Positions 57,467 to 64,000 of a stretch of 64,000 bases of DNA are shown piece by piece. A program made the translations under genes and the position numbers. This DNA comes from Marivivens sp. (GTDB taxonomy: Bacteria > Pseudomonadota > Alphaproteobacteria > Rhodobacterales > Rhodobacteraceae). Numbering within the stretch: position 1 is the stretch's first letter; the number at the start of each line of letters is the position of its first letter. The stretch lies in the NCBI GenBank assembly GCA_024642115.1, contig JAHEBU010000013.1:1-64000 (forward strand). Reading direction: 5' to 3'. The notes below the pieces were generated by a model, which saw nothing but the letters and a program-made list of their open reading frames with translations, did no database searches and was not told the DNA's origin.

Positions 57467-58144
57467 TTAGCCCGTGGCCTGATCCGCCCGATCCTGCGGC
57501 AGGTCCAGCCCATGTTCCATGACCAGTTCGCCGGCCTCATGCCGCGCCACCCATTGCCCCGGTGCCCGCCAGCGCGAGCGGAACAGGTCGGCCCGCCACA
57601 GCGGCTGCCCCGGTGCGCGCAGATCGTCCGGATCGGGCAGGGCGGGCAGCGATCCGATCCGCCAGCGTTCGCGCGCAGCACTCAGGTTGGGATGGGCGCC
57701 GCGCCGGATCAGCCATGCAGGGACGCCATGCGCCTCGGACCGCAGGGCCAGCCGTTTCGTCGCGGTGAAATCCAGCTGCGACGGTTCCCCCCAGACCTCG
57801 CCCAAGACCCCGCAGAGCGAGGGGCAGCGCAGCCCTTCCTCCATCGTCCACAGGACATCCACCGCCCGGCTGACCGTCACATGCAGCACCTGAAAGGCTG
57901 CCGCAAATCCGGTCAGATAGGGCCGCCCCGCCTCGCGCAAACTTACCCTGTCCTGAATCCACAAAAGCGGTCCGGCCCCCGGTTTGAGATGCGCCAGAAC
58001 GAATCCCGTCGCCGCCCCGTCCACGGCCGTGTCCGGAAACACCTCGGCCAGGGTGGGTTGCGCACCGCGTTCCGCCATCATCGCCGCATCGCGCAGCGAC
58101 CGCAGGCCGGGCTGGGAAGGGGGAGGGGGAGAAGGACACTGCAC
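57467..58144 (-). CDS. imuA: ImuA, RecA-like mutasome protein
   Basis: This protein of about 225 residues resembles ImuA/SulA-like RecA relatives. It has an N-terminal leader with LAEVFPDTAVDGAATGFVLAHL, then PLLWIQDRVSLREAGRPYLTGF and a RecA-like core. The Walker A motif is degenerate, as in ImuA. I place the start at GTG 58144, with GAGAG five bases upstream and the LexA-type box 21 bases further back; ATG codons near residue 20 are alternatives. With ImuB and DnaE2 it forms the SOS mutasome. Confidence 0.85.
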   Translation of the reverse strand: MQCPSPPPPSQPGLRSLRDAAMMAERGAQPTLAEVFPDTAVDGAATGFVLAHLKPGAGPLLWIQDRVSLREAGRPYLTGFAAAFQVLHVTVSRAVDVLWTMEEGLRCPSLCGVLGEVWGEPSQLDFTATKRLALRSEAHGVPAWLIRRGAHPNLSAARERWRIGSLPALPDPDDLRAPGQPLWRADLFRSRWRAPGQWVARHEAGELVMEHGLDLPQDRADQATG

Positions 58145-58164
58145 AGGGACTCTCGATCTGGGAT

Positions 58165-58179
58165 GTTCTTTATTTGTTC
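58165..58179 (-). promoter_or_regulatory. LexA (SOS) box, GTTC-N7-GTTC
   Basis: GTTC at 58165-58168 and GTTC at 58176-58179 are separated by exactly seven bases, the consensus of alphaproteobacterial LexA operators. The box stands 21 bp before the imuA start, in the 143-bp region shared with the divergent peroxidase gene. It supports damage-inducible expression of imuA-imuB. Confidence 0.8.
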
Positions 58180-58287
58180 TAGTCCGAGTCGGCCTGCCCG
58201 TCAAATCTGTTTGTCCGGATTTCGGGGGCGTTGCGTGTTCTGTCTCGCTCGGTCATGGTCACGGTCAACACAGTCGGGGAGGATGAC

Positions 58288-59610
58288 ATGAGACGGGCAT
58301 GGACAGGGGCCGCCATCGCGGTGCTGATCGCGGGCGGGGCGCAGGCCACCGCCTTGCCCGATCCGGTCACGGATGCCGATTACGCCCCCGTCCGGGTGGA
58401 CGAGGCCGAGTTGGGCCAGCTTTTGTTCTATGATCCCATCCTGTCGGGCAACAAGGAGGTCAGTTGCGCCACCTGCCACCACCCGGACTTTGGCACGGGC
58501 GACGGGCTGTCGCTGTCGCTGGGGGATGGGGGAATCGGGCTGGGGCCTGACCGGGTGGTGGACCCCGCCAACATGCCAGAACAGCGTGTGCCCCGGAACG
58601 CGCAGCCGCTGTTCAATCTGGGTGCGCACGAGTTTACGGTCCTCTTTCACGATGGCCGGATCGAAGCGGACGCGACCCGCCCTTACGGCCTGCGCACCCC
58701 GCTGGACGAGGACATGTTGCAGGGCTTTGCCAGCCTGTTGTCCGCCCAGACGATGTTTCCGGTCCTTAGCCCAGATGAAATGGCGGGTCACTATTCGGAA
58801 AGCGACGTAAGCCAGGCGGTGCGGCTGGGAATGCTGACCGGCCCCGGCGGAGCCTGGGATATCCTGTCCAAACGGGTGGGCGCGATCCCCGCCTATGCGG
58901 CAAAGTTCGAATCTGTCTATGGCAAGACGCCGGACGACATCGCGTTCACGGACATATCCAACGCCATCGCCGCCTTCATCGCCTTTGAATGGCGGGCCGA
59001 TGACAGCCCGTTCGATGCCTACCTGCGCGGCACAGGCACGCTTGATCCCGCCCAGACGCGGGGGATGGACCTGTTTTACGGCGATGCGGGCTGTTCCACC
59101 TGCCATTCGGGCAAGTTCCAGACCGACATGTCGTTCCACGCGATGGGGATGCCGCAGATCGGCCCCGGCAAGGGCGCAAGGTTCGAGAGCGGGATCGAGG
59201 ACGAAGGCCGGTTCCGCGTCACCGGAGACCCCGCCGACCTGTTCAAGTTCCGCACGCCCCCCTTGCGCAACGTGACCCGCACCGGGCCTTGGGGGCATGA
59301 CGGCGCCTATGCCGACCTGAGTGCGTTTCTGGTCGCCCATGCCGATCCGGTGGCCGCGCTGGCTGACTACGACCGGACACAGGTGATCCTGCCCGCCGCC
59401 GACGTGCTGGCCGCCAAGGACTGGCGCGTCATGGACGACCCCGCCGAGGTGGCCAAGATCGCCGCCGCCGCCACCACGCCGCCGGTGCGGCTGGATGCAG
59501 GGCAGGTGGCCGACCTTGTGGCGTTTCTGGGCGCGCTGAACGATCCGAACATCTCGCGATTGGGCGTGCCCGAAGCGGTGCCAAGCGGCCTGCCGGTGGC
59601 GCATCGCTGA
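58288..59610 (+). CDS. Di-heme cytochrome c peroxidase / MauG-family protein
   Basis: This 440-residue periplasmic protein has a signal peptide (MRRAWTGAAIAVLIAGGAQA) and two c-type heme sites, CATCH at residues 60-64 and CSTCH near 273. It contains LGQLLFYDPILSGNKEVSC, the family opening, and FRTPPLRNVTRTGPWGHDGAY near the C-terminus. Such proteins reduce hydrogen peroxide or act as MauG-type oxidases. GGGAGGA precedes the ATG. It is divergent from imuA and convergent with a CRTAC1-like gene, with a bidirectional hairpin between. Confidence 0.9.
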   Translation: MRRAWTGAAIAVLIAGGAQATALPDPVTDADYAPVRVDEAELGQLLFYDPILSGNKEVSCATCHHPDFGTGDGLSLSLGDGGIGLGPDRVVDPANMPEQRVPRNAQPLFNLGAHEFTVLFHDGRIEADATRPYGLRTPLDEDMLQGFASLLSAQTMFPVLSPDEMAGHYSESDVSQAVRLGMLTGPGGAWDILSKRVGAIPAYAAKFESVYGKTPDDIAFTDISNAIAAFIAFEWRADDSPFDAYLRGTGTLDPAQTRGMDLFYGDAGCSTCHSGKFQTDMSFHAMGMPQIGPGKGARFESGIEDEGRFRVTGDPADLFKFRTPPLRNVTRTGPWGHDGAYADLSAFLVAHADPVAALADYDRTQVILPAADVLAAKDWRVMDDPAEVAKIAAAATTPPVRLDAGQVADLVAFLGALNDPNISRLGVPEAVPSGLPVAHR

Positions 59611-59620
59611 TCTGGCGCGG

Positions 59621-59641
59621 CGGGGGGCTTTCCGCCCCCCG
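59621..59641. terminator. Bidirectional hairpin between the peroxidase and CRTAC1-like genes
   Basis: CGGGGGGC / GCCCCCCG forms an 8-bp GC stem around TTTCC. A second small hairpin TCCCG-TGC-CGGGA follows at 59642-59654. The pair lies centrally in the 80-bp convergent gap. Confidence 0.7.
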
Positions 59642-59690
59642 TCCCGTGCCGGGACTCCCCCCGAGAGTTGTTATTGCAAGGTGAACCGGA

Positions 59691-61166
59691 TCATTTCGTC
59701 AGGGTGATCGTCTGGTCCGCCTGCACTGTTTGCGGGGCCGAGGTCGTTCCGTCGGGCCAACGCACCGTGATGCTGGCCTCGGTCACATCGCCCAGCCCGA
59801 AATGTAGCGGCAGCGCCTGACCGCCCGCGTGGCCGCCGCCGATGGTGTTCTGCTGGCTTTGTCCGTGGTCGGTGGTGACGGTGACGATGGCCCCGACGGC
59901 GTTGCGGTTGCCGCCGGGCTGGGCGAGCGCGATGGCAAGCCAGTGCCCGGTGCCTTCGGTCACGTTGCGATAGAGCTCCATCGGCGCGCGCCGGTTCATC
60001 ACCACCAGATCAAGCCGCCCGTCATTGTCCAGATCGGCCAGCGCTGCACCGCGCGAGCGGTTGGTCGTGCCCACACCCGCCACGTCGCCCTTTTCCATAA
60101 ACGTCCCGTCGGGCTGTTGCATCAGCAGGTTGTTGGGGTCATGGATCGCGTTGGTGGGCATCTGGTCCACGTTGCCCTTGGCGATGAAGAGGTCCGCCCG
60201 ACCATCGTTGTCCACATCGCCGAACTGCGAATGCCACCCGGTCGAAGGCCGCCCCTCGCCGCCGGTATAGGGGATCGTGGCATAGGTGCCGATGCCGTAG
60301 GGGGCGGCGACATAGCTGCCATCAGCCTGGGCAATCTCCATCTTTTGATCGCCCATCGAGGTAAGGAACACCTCGTCCCGGCCATCGCCGTTCAGGTCGC
60401 GGCTGGCGATACCCATGCCCCAGATCGACATGGGTTTCCAGCCGTCCGCTTCGGTCAGAAATCGTCGGTCGGGAATGTCCCACATCTGTTCGTAGCCGCC
60501 GCGAACATAGTATTGTCGGTCGTTGGACAGGCGCAGGGTCGGGCGGCCGCGCGCATCGGTGGCCGCCAGCATCGACAGCGGGCAAAAGCCGGCGGTAAGG
60601 TCGGTCAGGGAATATCCATCGCCCTCGGGCCGCAGGATCGCATTGCTGTCGCAGGCAAAGAACGGCCCTTTGGGATCGGACCGGTCCACGTAATTGCCAA
60701 TCGCCATGACCGGCCGCCCGTCATCCTCCCACCAGGCGGTAAAGGCGTTGGACCATTTGTCCTGCGTGGGGATGCCCCAATCGGCGGTGGCGTCGGTAAA
60801 GGTGCAGTCCGGCCCGCCGCGCAGCACCACATTGGCCCCGACGCGCAGGACGAAAAGGTCCATCTGCCCGTCGGCGTCGATGTCTAAGGGATAGGCCCCT
60901 TGCGTTTCGGTCAGGTCGGGCAGGGGGGCGGCATCGAACTTGAAATCCCCCTTGTTCACGAACAGGGCCGCCGGGTTTGAGCCTCCGGCGGCAAAGAGGT
61001 CCGGCAGGGCGTCGCCATTGCAGTCGAAGACCGCCACGCCGCCGCCCACGAAATGCTCCCATCCACCGTCATAGACATGGGGGGGCAGGCCAGCAGAGCG
61101 GTCCTCGAACAGGGGATCGGCCGCCAAGGGAGAGGCCAGAAGGAACAGAAACGTCAGACGGAACAC
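59691..61166 (-). CDS. CRTAC1/ASPIC-type FG-GAP repeat protein, secreted
   Basis: This 491-residue protein has a signal peptide (FRLTFLFLLASPLAAD) and repeated FG-GAP/VCBS calcium-binding loops such as DCNGDALPDLF, DIDADGQMDLF, DLNGDGRDEVF, DVDNDGRADLF and DLDNDGRLDLV, which build a beta propeller. The C-terminus is an ASPIC/UnbV domain (GNRNAVGAIVTVTT, ITVRWPDG). The start is GTG 61166 with AAGGA six bases upstream; an ATG further out lacks a ribosome site. Its role is unknown; this class sometimes neighbours di-heme peroxidases. It ends 80 bp from one here. Confidence 0.85.
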   Translation of the reverse strand: MFRLTFLFLLASPLAADPLFEDRSAGLPPHVYDGGWEHFVGGGVAVFDCNGDALPDLFAAGGSNPAALFVNKGDFKFDAAPLPDLTETQGAYPLDIDADGQMDLFVLRVGANVVLRGGPDCTFTDATADWGIPTQDKWSNAFTAWWEDDGRPVMAIGNYVDRSDPKGPFFACDSNAILRPEGDGYSLTDLTAGFCPLSMLAATDARGRPTLRLSNDRQYYVRGGYEQMWDIPDRRFLTEADGWKPMSIWGMGIASRDLNGDGRDEVFLTSMGDQKMEIAQADGSYVAAPYGIGTYATIPYTGGEGRPSTGWHSQFGDVDNDGRADLFIAKGNVDQMPTNAIHDPNNLLMQQPDGTFMEKGDVAGVGTTNRSRGAALADLDNDGRLDLVVMNRRAPMELYRNVTEGTGHWLAIALAQPGGNRNAVGAIVTVTTDHGQSQQNTIGGGHAGGQALPLHFGLGDVTEASITVRWPDGTTSAPQTVQADQTITLTK

Positions 61167-61176
61167 AAGACTATCC

Positions 61177-62475
61177 TTATTGTGCGGCAATCGCCCGCGT
61201 TTCGCCCAAGGCCGCATCGGTGACAGCAGTGAGCGCCAGCGCCGTAGCCCCCCGCGCCCAGACCAGATCGCCCCAGGCGTGGATCTCGATCCGGCAGGGT
61301 GGGCGGCCCTCGGTCAGGGTCAGGCTTTGCATTTCGGTCAGCACTTCGTCAGCATACAGGTATTCATAGCGCATGCGTTCGCCCGACAGGATGATCAGTT
61401 CTGGGTCGAAAAGTTGAATCACGTTCGAGAGACCGACCGACAGGTATCGCCCCGCCCGGCGAAATATGGTGCGGGCCGCGGTATTGCCCGCCTTGGCCTG
61501 ACCATAAAGGGTTTCCAACATCGCATGCGGGCTTTGCAGGTTGCGCGGGTTGCGGCCCAAGGCGGTGGATGCCTCGCGAGCGAGGGCATAGTCGGCCAGA
61601 TAGGCCTCCAGACAGCCGCGTTGCCCACACCGGCACAGCGCCCCGTCCAGCTGCACCTTGGTATGGCCCAGCTCCATCCCCATCCCGCGGGTGCCGCGAA
61701 AGATGCGGTTGCCCAGAACCAGTCCCATGCCGACCCCATGTTCGATGGTGACGACCACGAAATCCGACATCGCCCGGCCCGCGCCGAACCACAACTCGGC
61801 CAGGGTGAGCACGTTGGCATCATTATCGACATGGACCGGCACGCCAAACCGGGCCTCGAACCCGGCCTTGAGCGCCACGTCCCGGTCAGTCAGCAGGGGC
61901 GACCACGGGATCGTGCCGGTCGTGTGATCGACCAGACCCGACAAACCGATGCCCACGGCCGAAACATCCGTCATCTGGCGATTGGCTGAGGACAGGACGG
62001 CCTGCATCAACTCGCCCATCTCGTCGAGCACCTGATCCAGCGTCTTGCGCACAGGGGGGGTGGGAAGGCTGGCGTCGGCGACCATGTTGCCGGCGAAATC
62101 GGTCAGAACGGCGGAGTGGACCTCGTCGGACAGCTTGATCCCGATAACCAGATGGCACTCGGGAACGACTTCCAAGGCGACGGGAGGGCGGCCCCGGCCC
62201 GAGGTGGCATCGCGCGGCGCACTTTCGACCTCGCGCAACATGCCCGCCCCGATCAGGTCGGACGTCAGGGCCGTGACGGACCCGGCGCTGATCCCCAGCG
62301 CCCGGGTGACATCGGCGCGGGCGGCGCGACCGGCGGCGCGGACATGTTCGAAAACCTGCTGACGCAAAGGTTTTGCATCCCGCCCCAATGCAGCCAGAAT
62401 AGGGCCGCAGCCACCGGGGCCGCCGTCTGATTCGGGCGACGATTCGGGGACGGGCGGGGCAGATTCGTCATACAT
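61177..62475 (-). CDS. ROK-family transcriptional repressor (XylR-like)
   Basis: This 432-residue protein has an N-terminal winged helix (residues about 35-85: LRQQVFEHVRAAGRAARADVTRALGISAGSVTALTSDLI) and a C-terminal ROK sugar-binding domain. The zinc-binding signature is CRCGQRGCLE, preceded by MGMELGHTKV, and the domain has VHVDNDANV. It is divergent from xylF, and two matching GAACTA(A/T)TTCTG sites lie between. By position it should repress the xylose operon and release on binding the sugar. It runs into the CRTAC1-like gene with only a 10-bp gap, so the latter may be co-transcribed. Confidence 0.9.
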   Translation of the reverse strand: MYDESAPPVPESSPESDGGPGGCGPILAALGRDAKPLRQQVFEHVRAAGRAARADVTRALGISAGSVTALTSDLIGAGMLREVESAPRDATSGRGRPPVALEVVPECHLVIGIKLSDEVHSAVLTDFAGNMVADASLPTPPVRKTLDQVLDEMGELMQAVLSSANRQMTDVSAVGIGLSGLVDHTTGTIPWSPLLTDRDVALKAGFEARFGVPVHVDNDANVLTLAELWFGAGRAMSDFVVVTIEHGVGMGLVLGNRIFRGTRGMGMELGHTKVQLDGALCRCGQRGCLEAYLADYALAREASTALGRNPRNLQSPHAMLETLYGQAKAGNTAARTIFRRAGRYLSVGLSNVIQLFDPELIILSGERMRYEYLYADEVLTEMQSLTLTEGRPPCRIEIHAWGDLVWARGATALALTAVTDAALGETRAIAAQ

Positions 62476-62487
62476 TTTTCAGTGTCC

Positions 62488-62499
62488 GAACTATTTCTG
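62488..62499. promoter_or_regulatory. Candidate ROK operator, copy 1 (GAACTATTTCTG)
   Basis: This 12-bp site lies 12 bp upstream of the ROK start. It matches a second site at 62613-62624 at 11 of 12 positions. The core GAA-N4-TTC is an inverted repeat. Confidence 0.5.
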
Positions 62500-62603
62500 C
62501 ACCTGCAAAGGCCATTTCCGGTTGCAATTCCAAGTTTGCCTAACTTTTTGGCGTCCGCATAGCGGAAATTATGATCCGTGGGGCGTTCTGCGAAATTTTT
62601 ATT

Positions 62604-62632
62604 TTGACAACTGAACTAATTCTGGCATCGTG
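62604..62632 (+). promoter_or_regulatory. Candidate xylF promoter overlapped by operator copy 2
   Basis: TTGACA (62604-62609) is a perfect -35. About 17 bp on, ATCGTG (62627-62632) is a weak -10. The second copy of the repeated site, GAACTAATTCTG at 62613-62624, lies in the spacer, so a bound repressor would block the polymerase. Confidence 0.5.
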
Positions 62633-62690
62633 CAGCCGTCGGGCCGCGAGGCCTGAAGCTCCGGCAGGGGCAAACCTTTGGGAGGACTAT

Positions 62691-63716
62691 ATGCATAAGG
62701 CAATTATCGCCGCCGCGATCGTCGCGGCTGGCTTCAGCACATCCGCAATGGCGGAAGGCATGAAAATCGGCGTGTCCTGGGCTTCGTTCCAGGAAGAGCG
62801 CTGGAAGATCGACGAAGCAGCAATGGTCGCCGCGATCGAAGCCGCCGGCAACACCTACGTTTCCGCAGATGCTCAGTCGTCCTCGGCCAAGCAGCTGACC
62901 GACGTCGAAGCGCTGATCGCGCAGGGCGTGAACGCTCTGATCATCAACGCCTGGGACAAAGACGCCATCGGGCCGGCAATCGACGCCGCCGCCGCTGAAG
63001 GCATCCCGGTCGTGGGCTACGATCGCCTGATCGAAGATGACCGCACTTTCTACCTGACCTTCGACAACGTCGGCGTGGGCAAGATCATCGCGGAAAACGT
63101 CATGGCCGCTCAGCCTGCTGGCAACTACGCCATCATCAAGGGCGACCCCGGTGATCCGAACGCCCAGTTCCTGCTTGAAGGCATGATGTCGGTCATCGGT
63201 GATGCCGTGAACGCTGGCACGATCAAGATCGTGGGCGAACAGTTCTCGGACGGCTGGAAGCCGGAAAATGCTCAGAAGAACATGGAGCAGATCCTGACCG
63301 CCAACGATAACAAGGTTGACGCTGTTCTGTCTGAAAACGACGGTATGGCCGGTGGCGTTGTGGCTGCGCTTTCCGCTCAGGGTCTGGTGATCCCGGTCGG
63401 TGGCCAGGACGGCGACCTTGCCGCGATCAACCGCGTGGCTCGTGGCACCCAGACCGTGTCGGTCTGGAAAGACAGCCGTGAACTGGGCCGCGCCGCTGGC
63501 GAAATCGCCTCGGCTCTGGCTGCCGGAACCGCACTTGACGCCATCGACGGCGCGACCAAGTTCTCGGGCGGCGAAAAAGGGATCGAAATGAATGCGATCC
63601 TGCTGGCGCCCACCCCGCTGACCCGCGCCAACCTGAACGTCGCCATCGACGCCGGGCACATCACCAAGGAAGCCGCCTGTGAAGGCGCTGTCGCTGGTGT
63701 TGTCGGCTGCGAATAA
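62691..63716 (+). CDS. xylF: D-xylose ABC transporter binding protein
   Basis: This 341-residue protein has a signal peptide (MHKAIIAAAIVAAGFSTSAMAEG) and a mature part that closely follows XylF: KIGVSWASFQEERWKIDEAAM, INAWDKDAIGPAI, VGYDRLIEDD, and SENDGMAGGVVAAL. It binds xylose in the periplasm for the XylG/XylH importer. GGGAGGA stands before the ATG; a longer reading frame starting at 62571 crosses the promoter and was rejected. The codons of this gene are more uniform than those of its neighbours (many GCT), which suits high expression. Confidence 0.93.
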   Translation: MHKAIIAAAIVAAGFSTSAMAEGMKIGVSWASFQEERWKIDEAAMVAAIEAAGNTYVSADAQSSSAKQLTDVEALIAQGVNALIINAWDKDAIGPAIDAAAAEGIPVVGYDRLIEDDRTFYLTFDNVGVGKIIAENVMAAQPAGNYAIIKGDPGDPNAQFLLEGMMSVIGDAVNAGTIKIVGEQFSDGWKPENAQKNMEQILTANDNKVDAVLSENDGMAGGVVAALSAQGLVIPVGGQDGDLAAINRVARGTQTVSVWKDSRELGRAAGEIASALAAGTALDAIDGATKFSGGEKGIEMNAILLAPTPLTRANLNVAIDAGHITKEAACEGAVAGVVGCE

Positions 63717-63729
63717 GCTGACCTAAAGG

Positions 63730-63762
63730 CAGGAGCCGGGCCACACGCCCGGCTCCTGTTTT
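63730..63762 (+). terminator. Hairpin with T run after xylF
   Basis: A perfect 12-bp stem (CAGGAGCCGGGC / GCCCGGCTCCTG, loop CACAC) is followed by TTTT. It is the strongest terminator-like hairpin among the transporter operons and lies between xylF and xylH, so only part of the transcripts should reach xylH. Confidence 0.8.
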
Positions 63763-63859
63763 CGTTTCCAGACATGAAGTCGTCCGGCTGGGCCGGATAC
63801 CGGGACCCGGACTGCCCTTGGGTCCGTCCTACCTCACCTGAACCATTGGACGAGGACCC

Positions 63860-64000
63860 ATGACCGACACAATCTCCACACCCAAGCCCAGCGTCACCGA
63901 TTCCGGTGCGGGTCCGATCACACGCTTTCTGCGTGCGACCGAAATCGACACACGCCTGCTGGGCATGTTCGCAGCCCTTGCCCTGATCTGGACCGGGTTT
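63860..64000 (+). CDS. xylH: D-xylose ABC transporter permease, 5' part (runs off the window)
   Basis: The first 47 codons are present: MTDTISTPKPSVTDSG followed by RFLRATEIDTRLLGMFAALALIWTGF, which is the cytoplasmic tail and start of the first helix of an XylH-like permease. GAGGA precedes the ATG. Position after xylF supports the call; the remainder lies beyond the right edge. Confidence 0.8.
   Translation, partial: MTDTISTPKPSVTDSGAGPITRFLRATEIDTRLLGMFAALALIWTGF

Noticed and set aside
53225-58291. A very long open frame of 1688 codons on the plus strand
   Set aside because: It lies antisense to dnaE2 and imuB/imuA, which carry clear catalytic motifs. Long antisense frames are expected in GC-rich DNA. 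Its translation is low in complexity and matches no family I recognise.

Overview
The window looks like chromosomal DNA of a high-GC alphaproteobacterium, most likely a Rhodobacterales/Paracoccaceae-type bacterium. The reasons are the GC-rich coding sequence, many ABC importers with chained ATGA start/stop overlaps, the imuA-imuB-dnaE2 mutagenesis genes preceded by a GTTC-N7-GTTC box of the alphaproteobacterial LexA type, and the Anbu/transglutaminase/alpha-E/ATP-grasp operon. No phage, transposase, CRISPR array or rRNA was seen. Only the 3' end of a tRNA-Thr(UGU) is present, at the left edge.

Layout. (1) 0.1-10.3 kb: a pentose/polyol-type sugar cluster. One arm encodes an FGGY kinase, a transketolase split into two subunits and a fucose/arabinose-isomerase-like protein. 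The divergent arm encodes an RbsB/RbsA/RbsC-type importer, a DUF2291 lipoprotein and a DeoR regulator. (2) 10.4-23.9 kb: a TetR gene faces a BKACE (beta-keto acid cleavage) gene, which is followed by a cyclase-family hydrolase and a three-subunit molybdenum hydroxylase. Running towards them is an alpha/beta hydrolase plus Dpp-type importer operon. (3) 24.0-31.4 kb: a second Dpp-type importer operon ending in an M32 carboxypeptidase and an RraA-like protein. (4) 31.6-37.7 kb: a divergent, fully coupled operon of GntR regulator, creatininase-family hydrolase, ketopantoate-reductase-like dehydrogenase, SDR, M20 peptidase and amidase. (5) 37.7-44.6 kb: aminobutyraldehyde-type dehydrogenase, a PotABCD-type importer, a SnoaL-like secreted protein and a LysR regulator.

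(6) 44.7-51.7 kb: an exported protein paired with a four-repeat membrane protein, a capsule-synthesis-like protein and the Anbu operon. (7) 51.8-58.2 kb: the dnaE2 / imuB / imuA mutasome, with a repeat-rich 369-bp gap between dnaE2 and imuB that contains a strong terminator on the opposite strand. (8) 58.3-61.2 kb: a di-heme peroxidase and a CRTAC1/ASPIC-type FG-GAP protein, convergent. (9) 61.2-64.0 kb: a ROK repressor divergent from xylF and the start of xylH, with two matching operator-like sites.

The window is dominated by importer-plus-catabolism modules, each with its own local regulator. Four of the five importer operons that contain both the binding-protein gene and its next gene place a strong hairpin just after the binding-protein gene, which would let the binding protein be made in excess over its membrane partners. 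The least explained material is the combination of BKACE, cyclase and molybdenum hydroxylase, and the creatininase-to-amidase operon beside the M32/RraA importer operon. Both read as uncharacterised routes for degrading amide- or N-heterocycle-like compounds. All functions come from reading sequence only; no database search was run.
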